Assembly (NCBI GenBank): GCA_944320815.1
Contig: CALUIZ010000026.1
Coordinates: 1-42,264 of the forward strand
Origin: an uncultured Phocaeicola sp.
GTDB lineage: Bacteria > Bacteroidota > Bacteroidia > Bacteroidales > Bacteroidaceae
Length of the DNA: 42,264 nt
Direction: 5' to 3'
Of this stretch, positions 23,562 to 32,401 are shown one piece after another. The translations under genes and the position numbers were made by a program. The notes beneath the pieces were generated by a model. It searched no databases and was not told the DNA's origin. It saw nothing but the letters and a program-made list of their open reading frames with translations. Numbering within the stretch: the first letter of the stretch is position 1; each line of letters begins with the position of its first letter.

Positions 23562-24514
23562 CTTGATTGTGTCTTTTGAGATGCCTCTGTCATGATTGTG
23601 TCAGGGAAAGGAATGGTCATTCTTCTGAGCTCTTCCAGCGAACCGTTGAACACGTTCAGGTCTACATCTTCATGAATGCCGGGAAGCTGTCCGATGTCCG
23701 TGTGCTGCCAGAAACGCCATTGTCCCTTGTATTCTACCGAGTCTACATAATAATGTGCAATCCAGTATGGGTAAGAATTGAACAGAGAATCGTTGAGATA
23801 GCGAGTCTTGAATTTGTATGACGTGTAAAGAATAGGTTTTATCTTATAGTATTGCTCGATGCGCTGGAGCCAGATGCGAAGGTCATTGCGGAGTTTCTTC
23901 TCGTCTTCTCCCTTCACCTCGATGTCAAGGACAGGAGGCAAGTCTCCCGGTTCGAGCTTCACTGACCGGATGAAGAATTCGGCCTGCCGCAAGGCATCTG
24001 TCTTAGGATTGTAGAAATGGTAAGCCCCCCGGATGAATCCATGTTTACGAGCTTCGTTGAAATTACGTACAAAAGCCGTATCACTGAAGTCCCCGCCTTC
24101 GGAAGCTTTCATAAACACGAAGCGTACAGGGAACGGAGCTGTCTGCAGTTTCTGCAGTTCACCCCAGTCAATCTGTCCCTGATGATGGGATATGTCGAAA
24201 CCATGTATATCGAATCCGTAAGGGAGACACACGCCATAGGCTTTCATTCCATAGCAAGGTTTCCATCGGTAGGAATATGGCTGTATGAAGAGATAGTAGA
24301 AGCCGATAAGGACAAGAGCAGCCATTCCTCCCATTATGGTATAATAAATCCATGCGGGAAGATTCCGTCTGCGTTCTTCCTTTTTCTTCTTCTTTGGTTG
24401 GATTTTCTTTTTGGAAGAAGAGGAACGCCGTGAGACGGATGTTTTTTTTGTTGTTCTTTTCCGCGGAGCCTTTTCAGACTGATTCACCACCGTTTTGGGC
24501 GGTTGTTTGACCAT
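23558..24514 (-). CDS. Glycoside hydrolase family 25 (lysozyme-like), membrane anchored
   Basis: This 318-residue protein starts with a strongly basic cytoplasmic tail (residues 1-50, runs of Lys/Arg). One membrane segment follows (~54-76), and the rest is in the periplasm. The GH25 domain (~103-300) opens with HGFDISHHQGQIDW. It has the catalytic-site residues Asp107, Glu139 (MKASEGG), and Asp197/Glu199 (VLDIEV). It should cleave the MurNAc-GlcNAc bond of peptidoglycan or a related glycan. It overlaps the DUF4186 gene by 4 bases. Confidence 0.93.
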   Translation of the reverse strand: MVKQPPKTVVNQSEKAPRKRTTKKTSVSRRSSSSKKKIQPKKKKKEERRRNLPAWIYYTIMGGMAALVLIGFYYLFIQPYSYRWKPCYGMKAYGVCLPYGFDIHGFDISHHQGQIDWGELQKLQTAPFPVRFVFMKASEGGDFSDTAFVRNFNEARKHGFIRGAYHFYNPKTDALRQAEFFIRSVKLEPGDLPPVLDIEVKGEDEKKLRNDLRIWLQRIEQYYKIKPILYTSYKFKTRYLNDSLFNSYPYWIAHYYVDSVEYKGQWRFWQHTDIGQLPGIHEDVDLNVFNGSLEELRRMTIPFPDTIMTEASQKTQSR

Positions 24515-24577
24515 AGTTCGTTTTGTTTAAAATCATAAGATAGGTATGCATCTGACAAATGCATATCATAGACAATA

Positions 24578-24611
24578 ATTACGTCGGGTTGGTTGTACAA
24601 CCCGACGTAAT
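24578..24611 (-). terminator. 14-bp perfect hairpin downstream of the PPi-PFK gene
   Basis: ATTACGTCGGGTTG (24578-24591) and CAACCCGACGTAAT (24598-24611) are exact complements around a 6-base loop. On the minus strand the flank is TATTGTC, so the T-run is weak. The position just after the PFK stop suggests termination or 3'-end protection. Confidence 0.6.
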
Positions 24612-24637
24612 CAGAGGATAAAAGTGTAGGCGTCGGT

Positions 24638-26281
24638 TTATTTGGCCTGTTCCAACTGCAGAGTCTTGGTCGGCTGGTCGCAGACTTCAGACGGACCGAA
24701 GTATTGGATAGGACCCGGATAAACGTAGCATGTTTCTTTGGCCCAAGTGTCACGTGCGGCAGCAAAAGCTTTGAACGGGGCACCATCCAATCTTACCAGT
24801 GCTTTCTGGATAACCGGTTTCATTTCACCGTGGCGGCGTTCCATGTTCATCATCATTGTGATAGGCACACCACCTGCAATCCACTCTTCAGCAGGAGCAG
24901 TCAGATTGCGTACGGATGACATGTAGCCGGTCTTTCCGTTGGCAATCAGCATGGATGCCGTGTAGCCGAGAGCATAGCAATAGTCGGCATCGAAGTTTGA
25001 CGGAGCGGCGCAGCGTCCTTCATAGCCGAAGAAGTGGTGCTGTGCGGAGAACTTTCCTGTATATTTTCCTTCCGCTTTCCATGCGGCCAGTTTCTTTCCG
25101 ACCATCTCAGACAACAACTTTTCTGTTTCAATCAGAGACACCTGTACGTTTCCGTGCGGGTCACGGTCGAGTGTCAGCTGGCGAGCCACCCCTTCCGGAA
25201 GAGATGCATATACGGCTGCATTGTCTGCCGACAGGTTGCTGATGATATATTCACGCTGTTTGTTCGGTTCAATTGCAGCATATTCTTCTGCATGAACGGC
25301 CAGAAAATCATTCAGCTCGGCAATCAGCTTCTTCATGGCCGGGATGAATTCAATCAGACCTTCCGGAATCAGTACCGTACCGAAGTTATTTCCTTTTGCG
25401 GCGCGTGCGGCAACAGCGTCGGCGATATAAGTGACCACGTCGTCCAGCGACATGTTTTTGGCTTCAACTTCTTCTGAAATCAGACAGATATTCGGCTGAG
25501 TCTGCAATGCGCATTCCAATGCGATATGAGAAGCGGAACGGCCCATCAGTTTGATGAAATGCCAGTATTTGCGGGCAGAATTGCAGTCGCGCTCGATGTT
25601 GCCGATTACTTCAGAATAAGTCTTGCAGGCCGTGTCGAATCCGAAAGAAGTTTCAATCATTTCGTTCTTCAGGTCTCCGTCAATAGTTTTCGGGCAGCCG
25701 ATGACCTGAATGCCATAGTTCTTTGCCGCATAATATTCGGCCAATACGCAGGCATTGGTGTTTGAGTCATCGCCTCCGATGATGACCAGTGCCTTGATGC
25801 CCAGCTCCTTCAGAATTTCGTATCCTTTTTCAAACTGGTCTTCCTTTTCCAGTTTTGTACGTCCGGAGCCGATGATGTCGAAGCCGCCGGTATTGCGGTA
25901 TTCATCAATGGTCTCTGCGGTCAGTTCCGTATATTTATGGTCTACCAGGCCGCCGGGACCCAGGATGAAGCCGTACAGTTTGTTGGCCGGGTTCAGCTTC
26001 TTGACACCGTCAAACAGACCCGAAATCACGTTGTGTCCGCCGGGGGCCTGTCCGCCTGACAAGATGACACCCACGTTCATCGGAGCGAACTCCTTGTTTT
26101 CTCCTTCCACGAATCTGATCAGCGGCATTCCGTAGGTGTTCGGGAAAAGTTTCTTGATTTCTTCTTCATCGGCGACAGAATGAGTCGGTTCTCCTTCCTG
26201 AACCTTTACAGCCCCTTTCAATGCTTTGGGCAGTTTAGGCTGGTAAGCGGCTCTTGCGATTTGTAATGCACTTTTTGTCAT
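24638..26281 (-). CDS. Diphosphate-fructose-6-phosphate 1-phosphotransferase (PPi-PFK)
   Basis: This 547-residue protein is the long, PPi-dependent form of phosphofructokinase. It phosphorylates fructose 6-phosphate with pyrophosphate instead of ATP, reversibly, in cytoplasmic glycolysis. Visible motifs are [10 protein letters not shown] (75-84), GGDDSN (169-174, with the Asp pair typical of PPi enzymes where ATP enzymes have Gly-Asp), and PKTIDGDLK (197-205, with the catalytic TIDGD). The length of about 550 matches the plant-type/Bacteroidetes clade. No perfect -7 box was found upstream (GAAATTTG is the nearest). It is monocistronic, with a hairpin after the stop. Confidence 0.96.
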   Translation of the reverse strand: MTKSALQIARAAYQPKLPKALKGAVKVQEGEPTHSVADEEEIKKLFPNTYGMPLIRFVEGENKEFAPMNVGVILSGGQAPGGHNVISGLFDGVKKLNPANKLYGFILGPGGLVDHKYTELTAETIDEYRNTGGFDIIGSGRTKLEKEDQFEKGYEILKELGIKALVIIGGDDSNTNACVLAEYYAAKNYGIQVIGCPKTIDGDLKNEMIETSFGFDTACKTYSEVIGNIERDCNSARKYWHFIKLMGRSASHIALECALQTQPNICLISEEVEAKNMSLDDVVTYIADAVAARAAKGNNFGTVLIPEGLIEFIPAMKKLIAELNDFLAVHAEEYAAIEPNKQREYIISNLSADNAAVYASLPEGVARQLTLDRDPHGNVQVSLIETEKLLSEMVGKKLAAWKAEGKYTGKFSAQHHFFGYEGRCAAPSNFDADYCYALGYTASMLIANGKTGYMSSVRNLTAPAEEWIAGGVPITMMMNMERRHGEMKPVIQKALVRLDGAPFKAFAAARDTWAKETCYVYPGPIQYFGPSEVCDQPTKTLQLEQAK

Positions 26282-26372
26282 AATCTTATTATTTATAAAG
26301 GTGTATAAGAATTAAAATTCATCCCTGCAAATTTCGCATTTTTTTTGGACATACGAAAGAAACCGGAACATT

Positions 26373-26639
26373 TTAGCCTTGCTGTTCCGCATTTTCCCCT
26401 TCAGTCAATTTTGCCTTGATTCTTTCAAGCAGACGCAGTACTCCCTGCAATTTGGGATTTTCGTAGCACAGGTCGGCCTGCTGCAGCAGTCGGCCGATGG
26501 TGTCTTTCAGGTCTGGAATGAAGGTGGCCTTGTCCAGTTGCATGGATGCCGGAAGTTCCGTGCCGGAAAACCATGCCTTCAGTTCCTCCATTTCCTTTTT
26601 CGTATAAATTTCATCTGTCTTCTTCATCTTTGTTATCAT
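26373..26639 (-). CDS. Small hypothetical protein (88 aa)
   Basis: This 88-residue soluble protein contains KKEMEELKAWFSGTELPASMQL and a C-terminal helix LQGVLRLLERIKAKLTEGENA. The W-F-x-G-x-x-LP pattern and the final helix resemble small Bacteroidetes domain proteins of the DUF6965 kind, but I am not sure of that family. It starts 6 bases after the TamL stop, so it is likely in the same transcript. An inverted repeat (CGGAACA/TGTTCCG, 26364-26389) at its stop may act as a weak terminator. ATG 26627 is an alternative start. Confidence 0.7.
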   Translation of the reverse strand: MITKMKKTDEIYTKKEMEELKAWFSGTELPASMQLDKATFIPDLKDTIGRLLQQADLCYENPKLQGVLRLLERIKAKLTEGENAEQQG

Positions 26640-26645
26640 TATGGT

Positions 26646-28970
26646 TTAGAACGGATAGCCTACTGCAAAATGGAAAGTGAAGTCTCGTCCGAAATTCGGC
26701 GAGACAATCGGATACCTCTTGCTTCCGGAAGCCATCGGGTTGACTGCTTTCATGCCCCCGTCGAAACGGAGAATCAGGAAGTCCAAGTCAAACCGGATGC
26801 CCAGCCCATAGGCTACGGCCAACTGCCTGTAGAAGCGGTTGAACTTGAACAGGCCTTCAGGCTGCATCTCGCGGTTGCGTATGGTCCATACGTTTCCTGC
26901 ATCGATGAATGCGGCTCCGTTCAGTTTCCAGAACAGATGCGTGCGGTATTCCAGATTCAGGTCGAGCTTGATGTCTCCGGTGTGGTTCACATAGTCGAGA
27001 CTGTTGGCATCGCCCCTGTATCCGCCCGGCCCTAACGAGCGGACGCTCCATCCGCGCACGCTGTTGGCTCCTCCGGAGAAGTATAGCTTTTCAAAAGGGA
27101 GACTTTTGGAGTTCCCGTAAGGTATCGCCACTCCCATGCCTACATGGAACACCAGCGAGTTCCGGTCGTCAATCATGAAGTTCTTGGCATAGTCCACGTC
27201 CATCTTCACATATTGGGCAAAGTCGATGTTGCCCATCTGGAACGCTTCTCCGTTCTTCGGATGCCGGTTCACGATTTTCGAGAACGCATAGAGCAGGTTG
27301 CCCGATTCCTCGATGTTGAAGCGGATGGAGTAGGAGTTGCGCTGGGCTGTCTTCCTTGAGGCGGCTCCCGAACTGTTGTAAGTGTAGGTGTATCCCATCC
27401 GCACGATGAACAGATCTTCGTAGCTGTAGCGCAGCAGCGGATTTCTCCGGTCCATTTCGTCAAGATATTTGCGGAATGTTTCCGAACGGTAGGGCATATA
27501 GATGTAGTTCAGGTCGAAGAGGTCGAAGCGGTGCGATGCACGGCTTTTCGACCAGCGGTAGCTCCATGCGGCGGAAGCCACGGTGCGTTCGAACTCTGGA
27601 CGAATCTGCCAGTTGTACTTCACTGTCACCTCCGAAGTGGCGCGGATGCGGCGTTTGAAGTCGGGTGAGAGGAAAGGAAACATGAATTCCGGAAAGTTCA
27701 GTCCCGCCTCCACAGCATATTCCATGTAGTTGCTGTTGGCATATCCTTCCAGACCTGTAATCGCTTCGTATGCCCCCCGAAACTTGACGCTGAACGTTTC
27801 GGAGCCTTTGAACAGGTTTCTGTGCATGTACGACACGGAAGCGGCGGCTCCCAGATCGCCGGCCGAGTTGGTGCCTTCTATTTCAAACGCTATCGACTTG
27901 TTCTTGTTTCTGCTGAGTGAGACGAATGCGTCCAGATACGCGGAGTCGGGCCGCACATCTTCGCGGAAACGGATATTTGAATATTTCAGGATGTTCAGGC
28001 GTCCCAGCGCGTTGTAGGTGGACTGCACATCTCTTATGCGGTAAAGGTTCCCCCTTTGCAGGCGGTTGTAGTCGGTGATTGCTTTTGGGCGGAGATACAG
28101 TTTCCCTTCATAATAGAAATCGGCCCCTCCCGACCGGATGGAATCCAGTCCGTCCGTTCCTCCGGCACTGAGGTCTGTAGGGTCCGAGTCGAATATAAAA
28201 TTCACATCCCGGATGTAGTATTGTCTGTGCGGGGTGGGCGGGTCTTCTTTTTTTCGTCTGTATGGTGCCAGCTTCATGGTCAGGGCCACTTCTTTTGAAT
28301 TGAGTGTCGTGTCCGCCTGATAAGTGATGAAGTCCTTGTTGAACCGGTAGTATCCCCTGTTCTGCAGATATTGGGTGATGCGTTGGCGTTCCTCGTCGAG
28401 GACGTTCACATCGAAACGCATGCCGGGCGAAAGCAGAGTGCGTGCGGAATCGGTCTTCAGATACTCGTTGATACGGTGGTCATCGATGTCATGGACGATG
28501 CGGCTCACCGTATACGGGGCACCCGTGCGTATCGTATAATGAATTTTTATCTTGTTCCCTTTGCGCACTTCCGCAGTGTCCACCTGTGCGCCCATGTATC
28601 CCATGTTGCGGACAGCCTGTTCCATCTGCATTCTTGTTTCTTCCGTCAGGTCCGGGTCATATATGTGCGGAGCGTCACCTATTCTGTACAGAAGGCGGTT
28701 GATCCAACGCGTCGAGTCTGTGCCTGCCGCTCCATAGATGTACATGGGAAGCTTGACCAGGCTGAACCATTTCGCATTGGAAGTCTGTCTCACATATTCT
28801 CGCATCTGCGAAGGTTTTACCTCCTTGTTGTCCGATTCGATTTTCACCGCGTCCAGCAGATAATGTCCTTCAGGAATGAACTTGCTGACGGAACATCCGC
28901 TGAAGCTTAACAGAAGCGTCAGCAAGACCGGACAATGGCGTAGGAAAATCTTCATACGGATATGGAACAT
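26646..28970 (-). CDS. TamL: lipid-anchored BamA/TamA-family outer membrane protein
   Basis: This 774-residue protein begins with a lipoprotein signal peptide (FSGC, lipidated Cys26). Three POTRA-like repeats follow in the first ~330 residues, and the Omp85 beta-barrel occupies the rest, with VRGWSVRSLGPGGYRGD (the family VRGf-type loop) near residues 630-650. The final residue is Phe, as usual for outer-membrane barrels. Bacteroidetes use this lipidated form, TamL, for envelope assembly together with TamB; no TamB gene is in view. ATG 28970 or 28955 could start it. A -7 box lies at 28986-28993. Confidence 0.93.
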   Translation of the reverse strand: MFHIRMKIFLRHCPVLLTLLLSFSGCSVSKFIPEGHYLLDAVKIESDNKEVKPSQMREYVRQTSNAKWFSLVKLPMYIYGAAGTDSTRWINRLLYRIGDAPHIYDPDLTEETRMQMEQAVRNMGYMGAQVDTAEVRKGNKIKIHYTIRTGAPYTVSRIVHDIDDHRINEYLKTDSARTLLSPGMRFDVNVLDEERQRITQYLQNRGYYRFNKDFITYQADTTLNSKEVALTMKLAPYRRKKEDPPTPHRQYYIRDVNFIFDSDPTDLSAGGTDGLDSIRSGGADFYYEGKLYLRPKAITDYNRLQRGNLYRIRDVQSTYNALGRLNILKYSNIRFREDVRPDSAYLDAFVSLSRNKNKSIAFEIEGTNSAGDLGAAASVSYMHRNLFKGSETFSVKFRGAYEAITGLEGYANSNYMEYAVEAGLNFPEFMFPFLSPDFKRRIRATSEVTVKYNWQIRPEFERTVASAAWSYRWSKSRASHRFDLFDLNYIYMPYRSETFRKYLDEMDRRNPLLRYSYEDLFIVRMGYTYTYNSSGAASRKTAQRNSYSIRFNIEESGNLLYAFSKIVNRHPKNGEAFQMGNIDFAQYVKMDVDYAKNFMIDDRNSLVFHVGMGVAIPYGNSKSLPFEKLYFSGGANSVRGWSVRSLGPGGYRGDANSLDYVNHTGDIKLDLNLEYRTHLFWKLNGAAFIDAGNVWTIRNREMQPEGLFKFNRFYRQLAVAYGLGIRFDLDFLILRFDGGMKAVNPMASGSKRYPIVSPNFGRDFTFHFAVGYPF

Positions 28971-28985
28971 TTATGAATTTATACG

Positions 28986-28993
28986 CAAAAGTA
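28986..28993 (-). promoter_or_regulatory. -7 box for tamL
   Basis: On the minus strand the bases are TACTTTTG, a perfect TAnnTTTG match 15 bases upstream of ATG 28970 and 30 upstream of ATG 28955. The distance slightly favours the second ATG. Confidence 0.65.
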
Positions 28994-29228
28994 GGAAAAA
29001 AAAACGGAACCTCAGGTAAAATAACCTTTCGTTTTGATTAAAATATGCGGGAATCTGGAAGAGAATATCCCGTTGTTTTTTTGTCTGTAGGGAATGGCGT
29101 GTGCCGTGCGTCGGCTTGTCGGCGGTAGGCGGGTCCGGTTCTGTCTTCTGCGTGCCGGAACGGTTTCCCTTATGTGTTAATGAACCTGAAACCGGCATGA
29201 ATCCGGCTGATAATCGGAAATATCTTCT

Positions 29229-29236
29229 TAGCTTTG
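29229..29236 (+). promoter_or_regulatory. -7 box for the RNA methyltransferase gene
   Basis: TAGCTTTG is a perfect TAnnTTTG match, 33 bases before ATG 29270. An in-frame TTG at 29234 falls inside it and so cannot be the start. Confidence 0.65.
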
Positions 29237-29269
29237 TCCGCAAATTCGCATTACAGACAATTCATCGTT

Positions 29270-30025
29270 ATGCTGAGCAAGAATAAAATCAAATACATAC
29301 GTTCGCTGGAGCAGAAGAAGTTCCGGAAAGAAGAGAACGCTTTCCTGGCCGAAGGTCCCAAACTGGTGGGCGATCTGCTGGGGCATTTCCGTTGCAGACT
29401 GATAGCCGCCACTTCCGGATGGCTTGAATCTAATCCTGCCGTGCAGGCGGAAGAAATCGTGGAAGTCAGCCGCGAGGAGCTGGCCAGGGCGAGTCTTCTC
29501 AAAACCCCTCAGGACGTGCTGGCCGTATTCGGAATCCCGCAGACCGACACTGACCCGTCTGTCATCAGACATTCGTTGTGTCTGGCACTGGATGACGTGC
29601 AGGATCCCGGAAATCTGGGAACCATTATCCGCATAGCCGACTGGTTCGGTATCGGGCATATTTTCTGTTCGCCGGGAACGGTCGATGCCTTCAGTCCGAA
29701 AACGGTGCAGGCGACAATGGGAGCACTCGCAAGGGTACAGTTGCATTATTGCGACCTGAAAGGGCTTGTCGGCGCACTTGACGGGAATATTCCCCTGTTC
29801 GGCACATTTCTCGACGGAAAAAACATTTATGAAGAACCGCTTGCCGATCATGGGCTGATTATAATGGGTAACGAAGGGCGGGGCATCAGCGGGGAGATGG
29901 AAAAGCTGGTGACCCGGAAACTTCTCATCCCCAACTTTCCTCAGGGAAGGGCCACCAGTGAATCACTCAATGTGGCTGTAGCTACTGCCATTGTCTGTGC
30001 GGAGTTCAGACGGAGAATGTCATAG
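29270..30025 (+). CDS. TrmH/SpoU family RNA 2'-O-methyltransferase
   Basis: The protein is 251 residues from ATG 29270. The N-terminal substrate-binding part has KIKYIRSLEQKKFRKEENAFLAEGPKLV. The SPOUT domain follows with the three conserved motifs: DDVQDPGNLGTIIRIADWFG, IIMGNEGRGIS, and IPNFPQGRATSESLNVAVAT (the last broken here as SLNVAVA). It methylates a ribose in rRNA or tRNA using S-adenosylmethionine; the target nucleotide is not clear from sequence. It is divergent from tamL. Its last 6 bases overlap the end of the convergent 113-residue gene. Confidence 0.95.
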   Translation: MLSKNKIKYIRSLEQKKFRKEENAFLAEGPKLVGDLLGHFRCRLIAATSGWLESNPAVQAEEIVEVSREELARASLLKTPQDVLAVFGIPQTDTDPSVIRHSLCLALDDVQDPGNLGTIIRIADWFGIGHIFCSPGTVDAFSPKTVQATMGALARVQLHYCDLKGLVGALDGNIPLFGTFLDGKNIYEEPLADHGLIIMGNEGRGISGEMEKLVTRKLLIPNFPQGRATSESLNVAVATAIVCAEFRRRMS

Positions 30026-30361
30026 GCGGACAATTCGTGTGGACGGCAGAAATTCCATGTCCGTGACATTGAACGGAACGAAGTGGTAGGCCGAGAGGGG
30101 AGTGGAGTGCGTGCCGTCTGCGGATTCCAGTTCCGATATCATCCGTTGTCTGTATTCTGCAAACGTTTCTTGGGAGAGACGTTCCGGGCATAGCGGAGCA
30201 ACAAGTATCAGTCCGCCGATCCATTCGGTTTGTTCGGTTTCACTCTCGAATGTTTCTACCGACAGCACACGGTGCGTGGTGTCGGTGATTCCTATCCGGC
30301 ACATGCTGAGCAGCCTGTCACTGCTCGCTATCCATGCGCGGTGAGCGGCAAAATATCTCAT
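30020..30361 (-). CDS. Hypothetical protein at the end of the ileS-lspA operon
   Basis: This 113-residue protein starts 6 bases after the DUF4296 stop on the same strand, so it is translated from the same mRNA. It opens MRYFAAHRAWIASSDRLLSM and contains TEWIGGLILVAPLCPERL in the middle, a pattern that suggests a folded alpha/beta protein of no known family. There is no signal peptide. Its tail overlaps the convergent RNA methyltransferase gene by 6 bases. Codon use looks coding. I cannot assign a function. Confidence 0.7.
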   Translation of the reverse strand: MRYFAAHRAWIASSDRLLSMCRIGITDTTHRVLSVETFESETEQTEWIGGLILVAPLCPERLSQETFAEYRQRMISELESADGTHSTPLSAYHFVPFNVTDMEFLPSTRIVRL

Positions 30362-30367
30362 AGGCTG

Positions 30368-31225
30368 TCAATGGCGTATCAATGGCCGGGGAGCACTTTT
30401 TTTTGTGGAGTCAGACAGGGAGACTGGTCTTTCAAGAAGCCGGTCGGCTGTTTTCAGTCGGGTTCGTACCAACCGGATGTCGTTCAGAAGCAGGTTGCCT
30501 TTCTCTCCGGCCTTTCCTGTATAATAAACAAAACCGCTTATGTTCTTGTATTCAAAGGCGGAGTCCGGACGCAGGAAAAGCCGCTGACGGCCTGAAGAAC
30601 TTATGACACGGGTCAGTCCTTGCACACTGTCATTGTCGAAGGTCACTTTCAGCCCTATTACGGCATCTCCGGTTTTCTGTTTTCGTGGAAGGAAAGTGAA
30701 CTCCGCTTCAAATGTCAGCATGTCTTTAGGCTTGAACGATGTGTCGGCCTTCAGTTCGAACAGAATCTTGTTGGTATAAGGTGAAGACGTGAGCCAGCAA
30801 AGCGGGCGGTCCTGCCATATGTCTACCGTATCCCCCGACATTGATACAGCGATTTCTCCCGTCTGCCGGGCCGCAAGCTGCTTCATGCGCTCACTGTCGG
30901 TTTCCAGACGTTTCTTCAGATTGTCATAAATGGCAGACAGTTCATCGCCATGACGTGAATACCATACCATTGACGAGTCGAATTCCGCTTCCGTCACCTG
31001 ATGCTTCTTGAACACATAGGCGGAATAGGCGTTCTTCTTATAGTTTTCTTGATAGGGAAGCTCATTTCCCATTGTGCTGGCAATGTGGTAATCATAAAGA
31101 AGATTCTCCATTGCTGCAGGCTGGATTATGTCGTCCGGGATTTTGTTGCCGCATCCCCAGACACACATTGTCGCAACGGCACACAATATGTTGGCATATC
31201 TTCTCATGTCCTTATTTCTTTTCAT
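30368..31225 (-). CDS. DUF4296 domain-containing lipoprotein
   Basis: This 285-residue protein begins with a lipoprotein signal; from the second Met (31207) it reads RRYANILCAVATMCVWGC, giving a lipobox Cys. The DUF4296 domain follows at about residues 30-120: IPDDIIQPAAMENLLYDYHI and FKKHQVTEAEFDSSMVWYSRH, in which the last part is the family's most constant stretch. A beta-rich C-terminal half follows. The function is unknown. The gene overlaps the end of lspA by 14 bases, so a lipoprotein is coupled to the peptidase that would process it. Confidence 0.9.
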   Translation of the reverse strand: MKRNKDMRRYANILCAVATMCVWGCGNKIPDDIIQPAAMENLLYDYHIASTMGNELPYQENYKKNAYSAYVFKKHQVTEAEFDSSMVWYSRHGDELSAIYDNLKKRLETDSERMKQLAARQTGEIAVSMSGDTVDIWQDRPLCWLTSSPYTNKILFELKADTSFKPKDMLTFEAEFTFLPRKQKTGDAVIGLKVTFDNDSVQGLTRVISSSGRQRLFLRPDSAFEYKNISGFVYYTGKAGEKGNLLLNDIRLVRTRLKTADRLLERPVSLSDSTKKSAPRPLIRH

Positions 31226-31862
31226 TGTTCTCTGCCGGAGAAGATTTTGTCCCCATATTCAGATAATGGCTGTAGAAAATCAGCAGGGCGATGATACCGC
31301 AACTGATGGATGCATCGGCAAAATTGAAGATGGGACTGAAAAATATGAAATGTTCTCCCCCCACAAATGGCATCCAGTCAGGCCAGTAGGTGTCGATGAT
31401 GGGGAAATAGAACATGTCCACCACCTTCCCGTGCAGCCAGTCGGCATATCCTTGTCCCATCGGAACCCATGAAGCAATTTGCGTATGCGTGCTTGCGCTG
31501 AACACCTCTCCATAGAATACGCAGTCAATGATGTTTCCTACCGCACCGGCCAGAATGAGAGAGAGACAGACAATGTATCCATTCTTTACCTTTTCCGATT
31601 GTCTTACCGTCCGTGCCAGATACCAGGTAATCAGAATGACCGCCACGATGCGGAAAAGTGTCAGAAAGATTTTGGCGAATATCTCAAGTCCGAAAGCCAT
31701 CCCGTTGTTTTCTGTAAAATAAATGTAGAACCAGTCGGCAATGCGGATGTGTTCATGCAGATACATGTTTGTCTTTACCGCGATTTTTATCAGCTGGTCT
31801 GTAATCAGTACCACAACGACAATCAGAGTTGCCAAACGTCCTTGAGTCAGGAATTTTTTCAT
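31212..31862 (-). CDS. lspA: Lipoprotein signal peptidase II
   Basis: This 216-residue protein has four membrane helices. The catalytic aspartates are Asp113 in AGAVGNIIDCVFYG and Asp183 in FNFADASI, with NNGMAFG (52-58) as the conserved extracytoplasmic motif. It cleaves prolipoproteins after diacylglyceryl transfer in the inner membrane. It is about 50 residues longer than the E. coli enzyme because of the insertion ~118-175 (WVPMGQGYADWLHGKVVDMF...), which is usual in Bacteroidetes. It is the third gene of the ileS operon. A 130-base gap with a long hairpin separates it from the DksA-like gene. Confidence 0.96.
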   Translation of the reverse strand: MKKFLTQGRLATLIVVVVLITDQLIKIAVKTNMYLHEHIRIADWFYIYFTENNGMAFGLEIFAKIFLTLFRIVAVILITWYLARTVRQSEKVKNGYIVCLSLILAGAVGNIIDCVFYGEVFSASTHTQIASWVPMGQGYADWLHGKVVDMFYFPIIDTYWPDWMPFVGGEHFIFFSPIFNFADASISCGIIALLIFYSHYLNMGTKSSPAENNEKK

Positions 31863-31888
31863 TTTCTGTCAATCCTACTTTTACAGCA

Positions 31889-31958
31889 GAAGATTGAGAA
31901 CTGAAAGACGGAGAGCTTTTTGGGGAAAGCACATCCGTCATTCCAGCTTTCAATCTTC
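31889..31958. repeat. 70-base imperfect hairpin with CTTCAA-type repeats, inside the ileS-lspA operon
   Basis: GAAGATTGA (31889-31897) pairs exactly with TCAATCTTC (31950-31958). Inner pairs continue: GACGGA with TCCGTC, and GCTTT with AAAGC. On the distal side, short repeats TTCAATCTTCAACCTTCAA run to about 31970. Similar degenerate elements are common in Bacteroides intergenic DNA (from general knowledge). It could alter lspA expression or be a miniature mobile remnant. Confidence 0.6.
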
Positions 31959-31991
31959 AACCTTCAATTATTCAATCAATTTGTTATAAAG

Positions 31992-32372
31992 TCATCTCTT
32001 TCCCTGCTGCTTGGCCTCGATGCTCAAAGTGGCATGAGGAACTGCACGGAGACGTTCCGCAGGTATCAGCTTTCCGGTTTCCCGGCAGATGCCATAAGTC
32101 TTGTTCTCTATGCGTACCAATGCAGCCTGCAGGTTCTGAATGAATTTCAACTGGCGGGCGGCAAGACGGGTCGTCTCTTCTTTTGACAGTGTGTTGGCTC
32201 CTTCTTCCAGTACTTTGTATGTGGGAGAGGTATCATCCGTGTCGTTTCCGTCAGTGTTCATAATACTGCTCTTCAGTTTCTCATAGTCGCGCTCGGCGAG
32301 CTGAAGCTTTTCCATGATAATGGCACGGAACTCTTCGAGTTCAGCGTCAGAATACCTTGTCTTTTCAGCCAT
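31992..32372 (-). CDS. TraR/DksA family protein
   Basis: This 126-residue protein has the DksA layout. A helical hairpin covers residues ~5-85 (DAELEEFRAIIMEKLQLAERDY to TRLAARQLKFIQNLQAALVRI, quoted in parts), and the C-terminal zinc-finger region starts YGICRETGKLIPAERLRAVP. In place of the four Cys of E. coli DksA only one is left (Cys95); the others are Thr, Ser and Ala. The zinc site is therefore absent or rebuilt. DksA proteins bind RNA polymerase and modulate transcription with ppGpp. It is the second gene of the ileS operon, 63 bases after ileS. Confidence 0.9.
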   Translation of the reverse strand: MAEKTRYSDAELEEFRAIIMEKLQLAERDYEKLKSSIMNTDGNDTDDTSPTYKVLEEGANTLSKEETTRLAARQLKFIQNLQAALVRIENKTYGICRETGKLIPAERLRAVPHATLSIEAKQQGKR

Positions 32373-32401
32373 AGTGTTTAAGTTTTTAAGTTAATGATAG
32401 T

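Noticed and set aside
29234..29269. TTG start for the RNA methyltransferase
   Set aside because: It is part of the -7 box TAGCTTTG at 29229-29236. The ATG at 29270 gives the normal family N-terminus.
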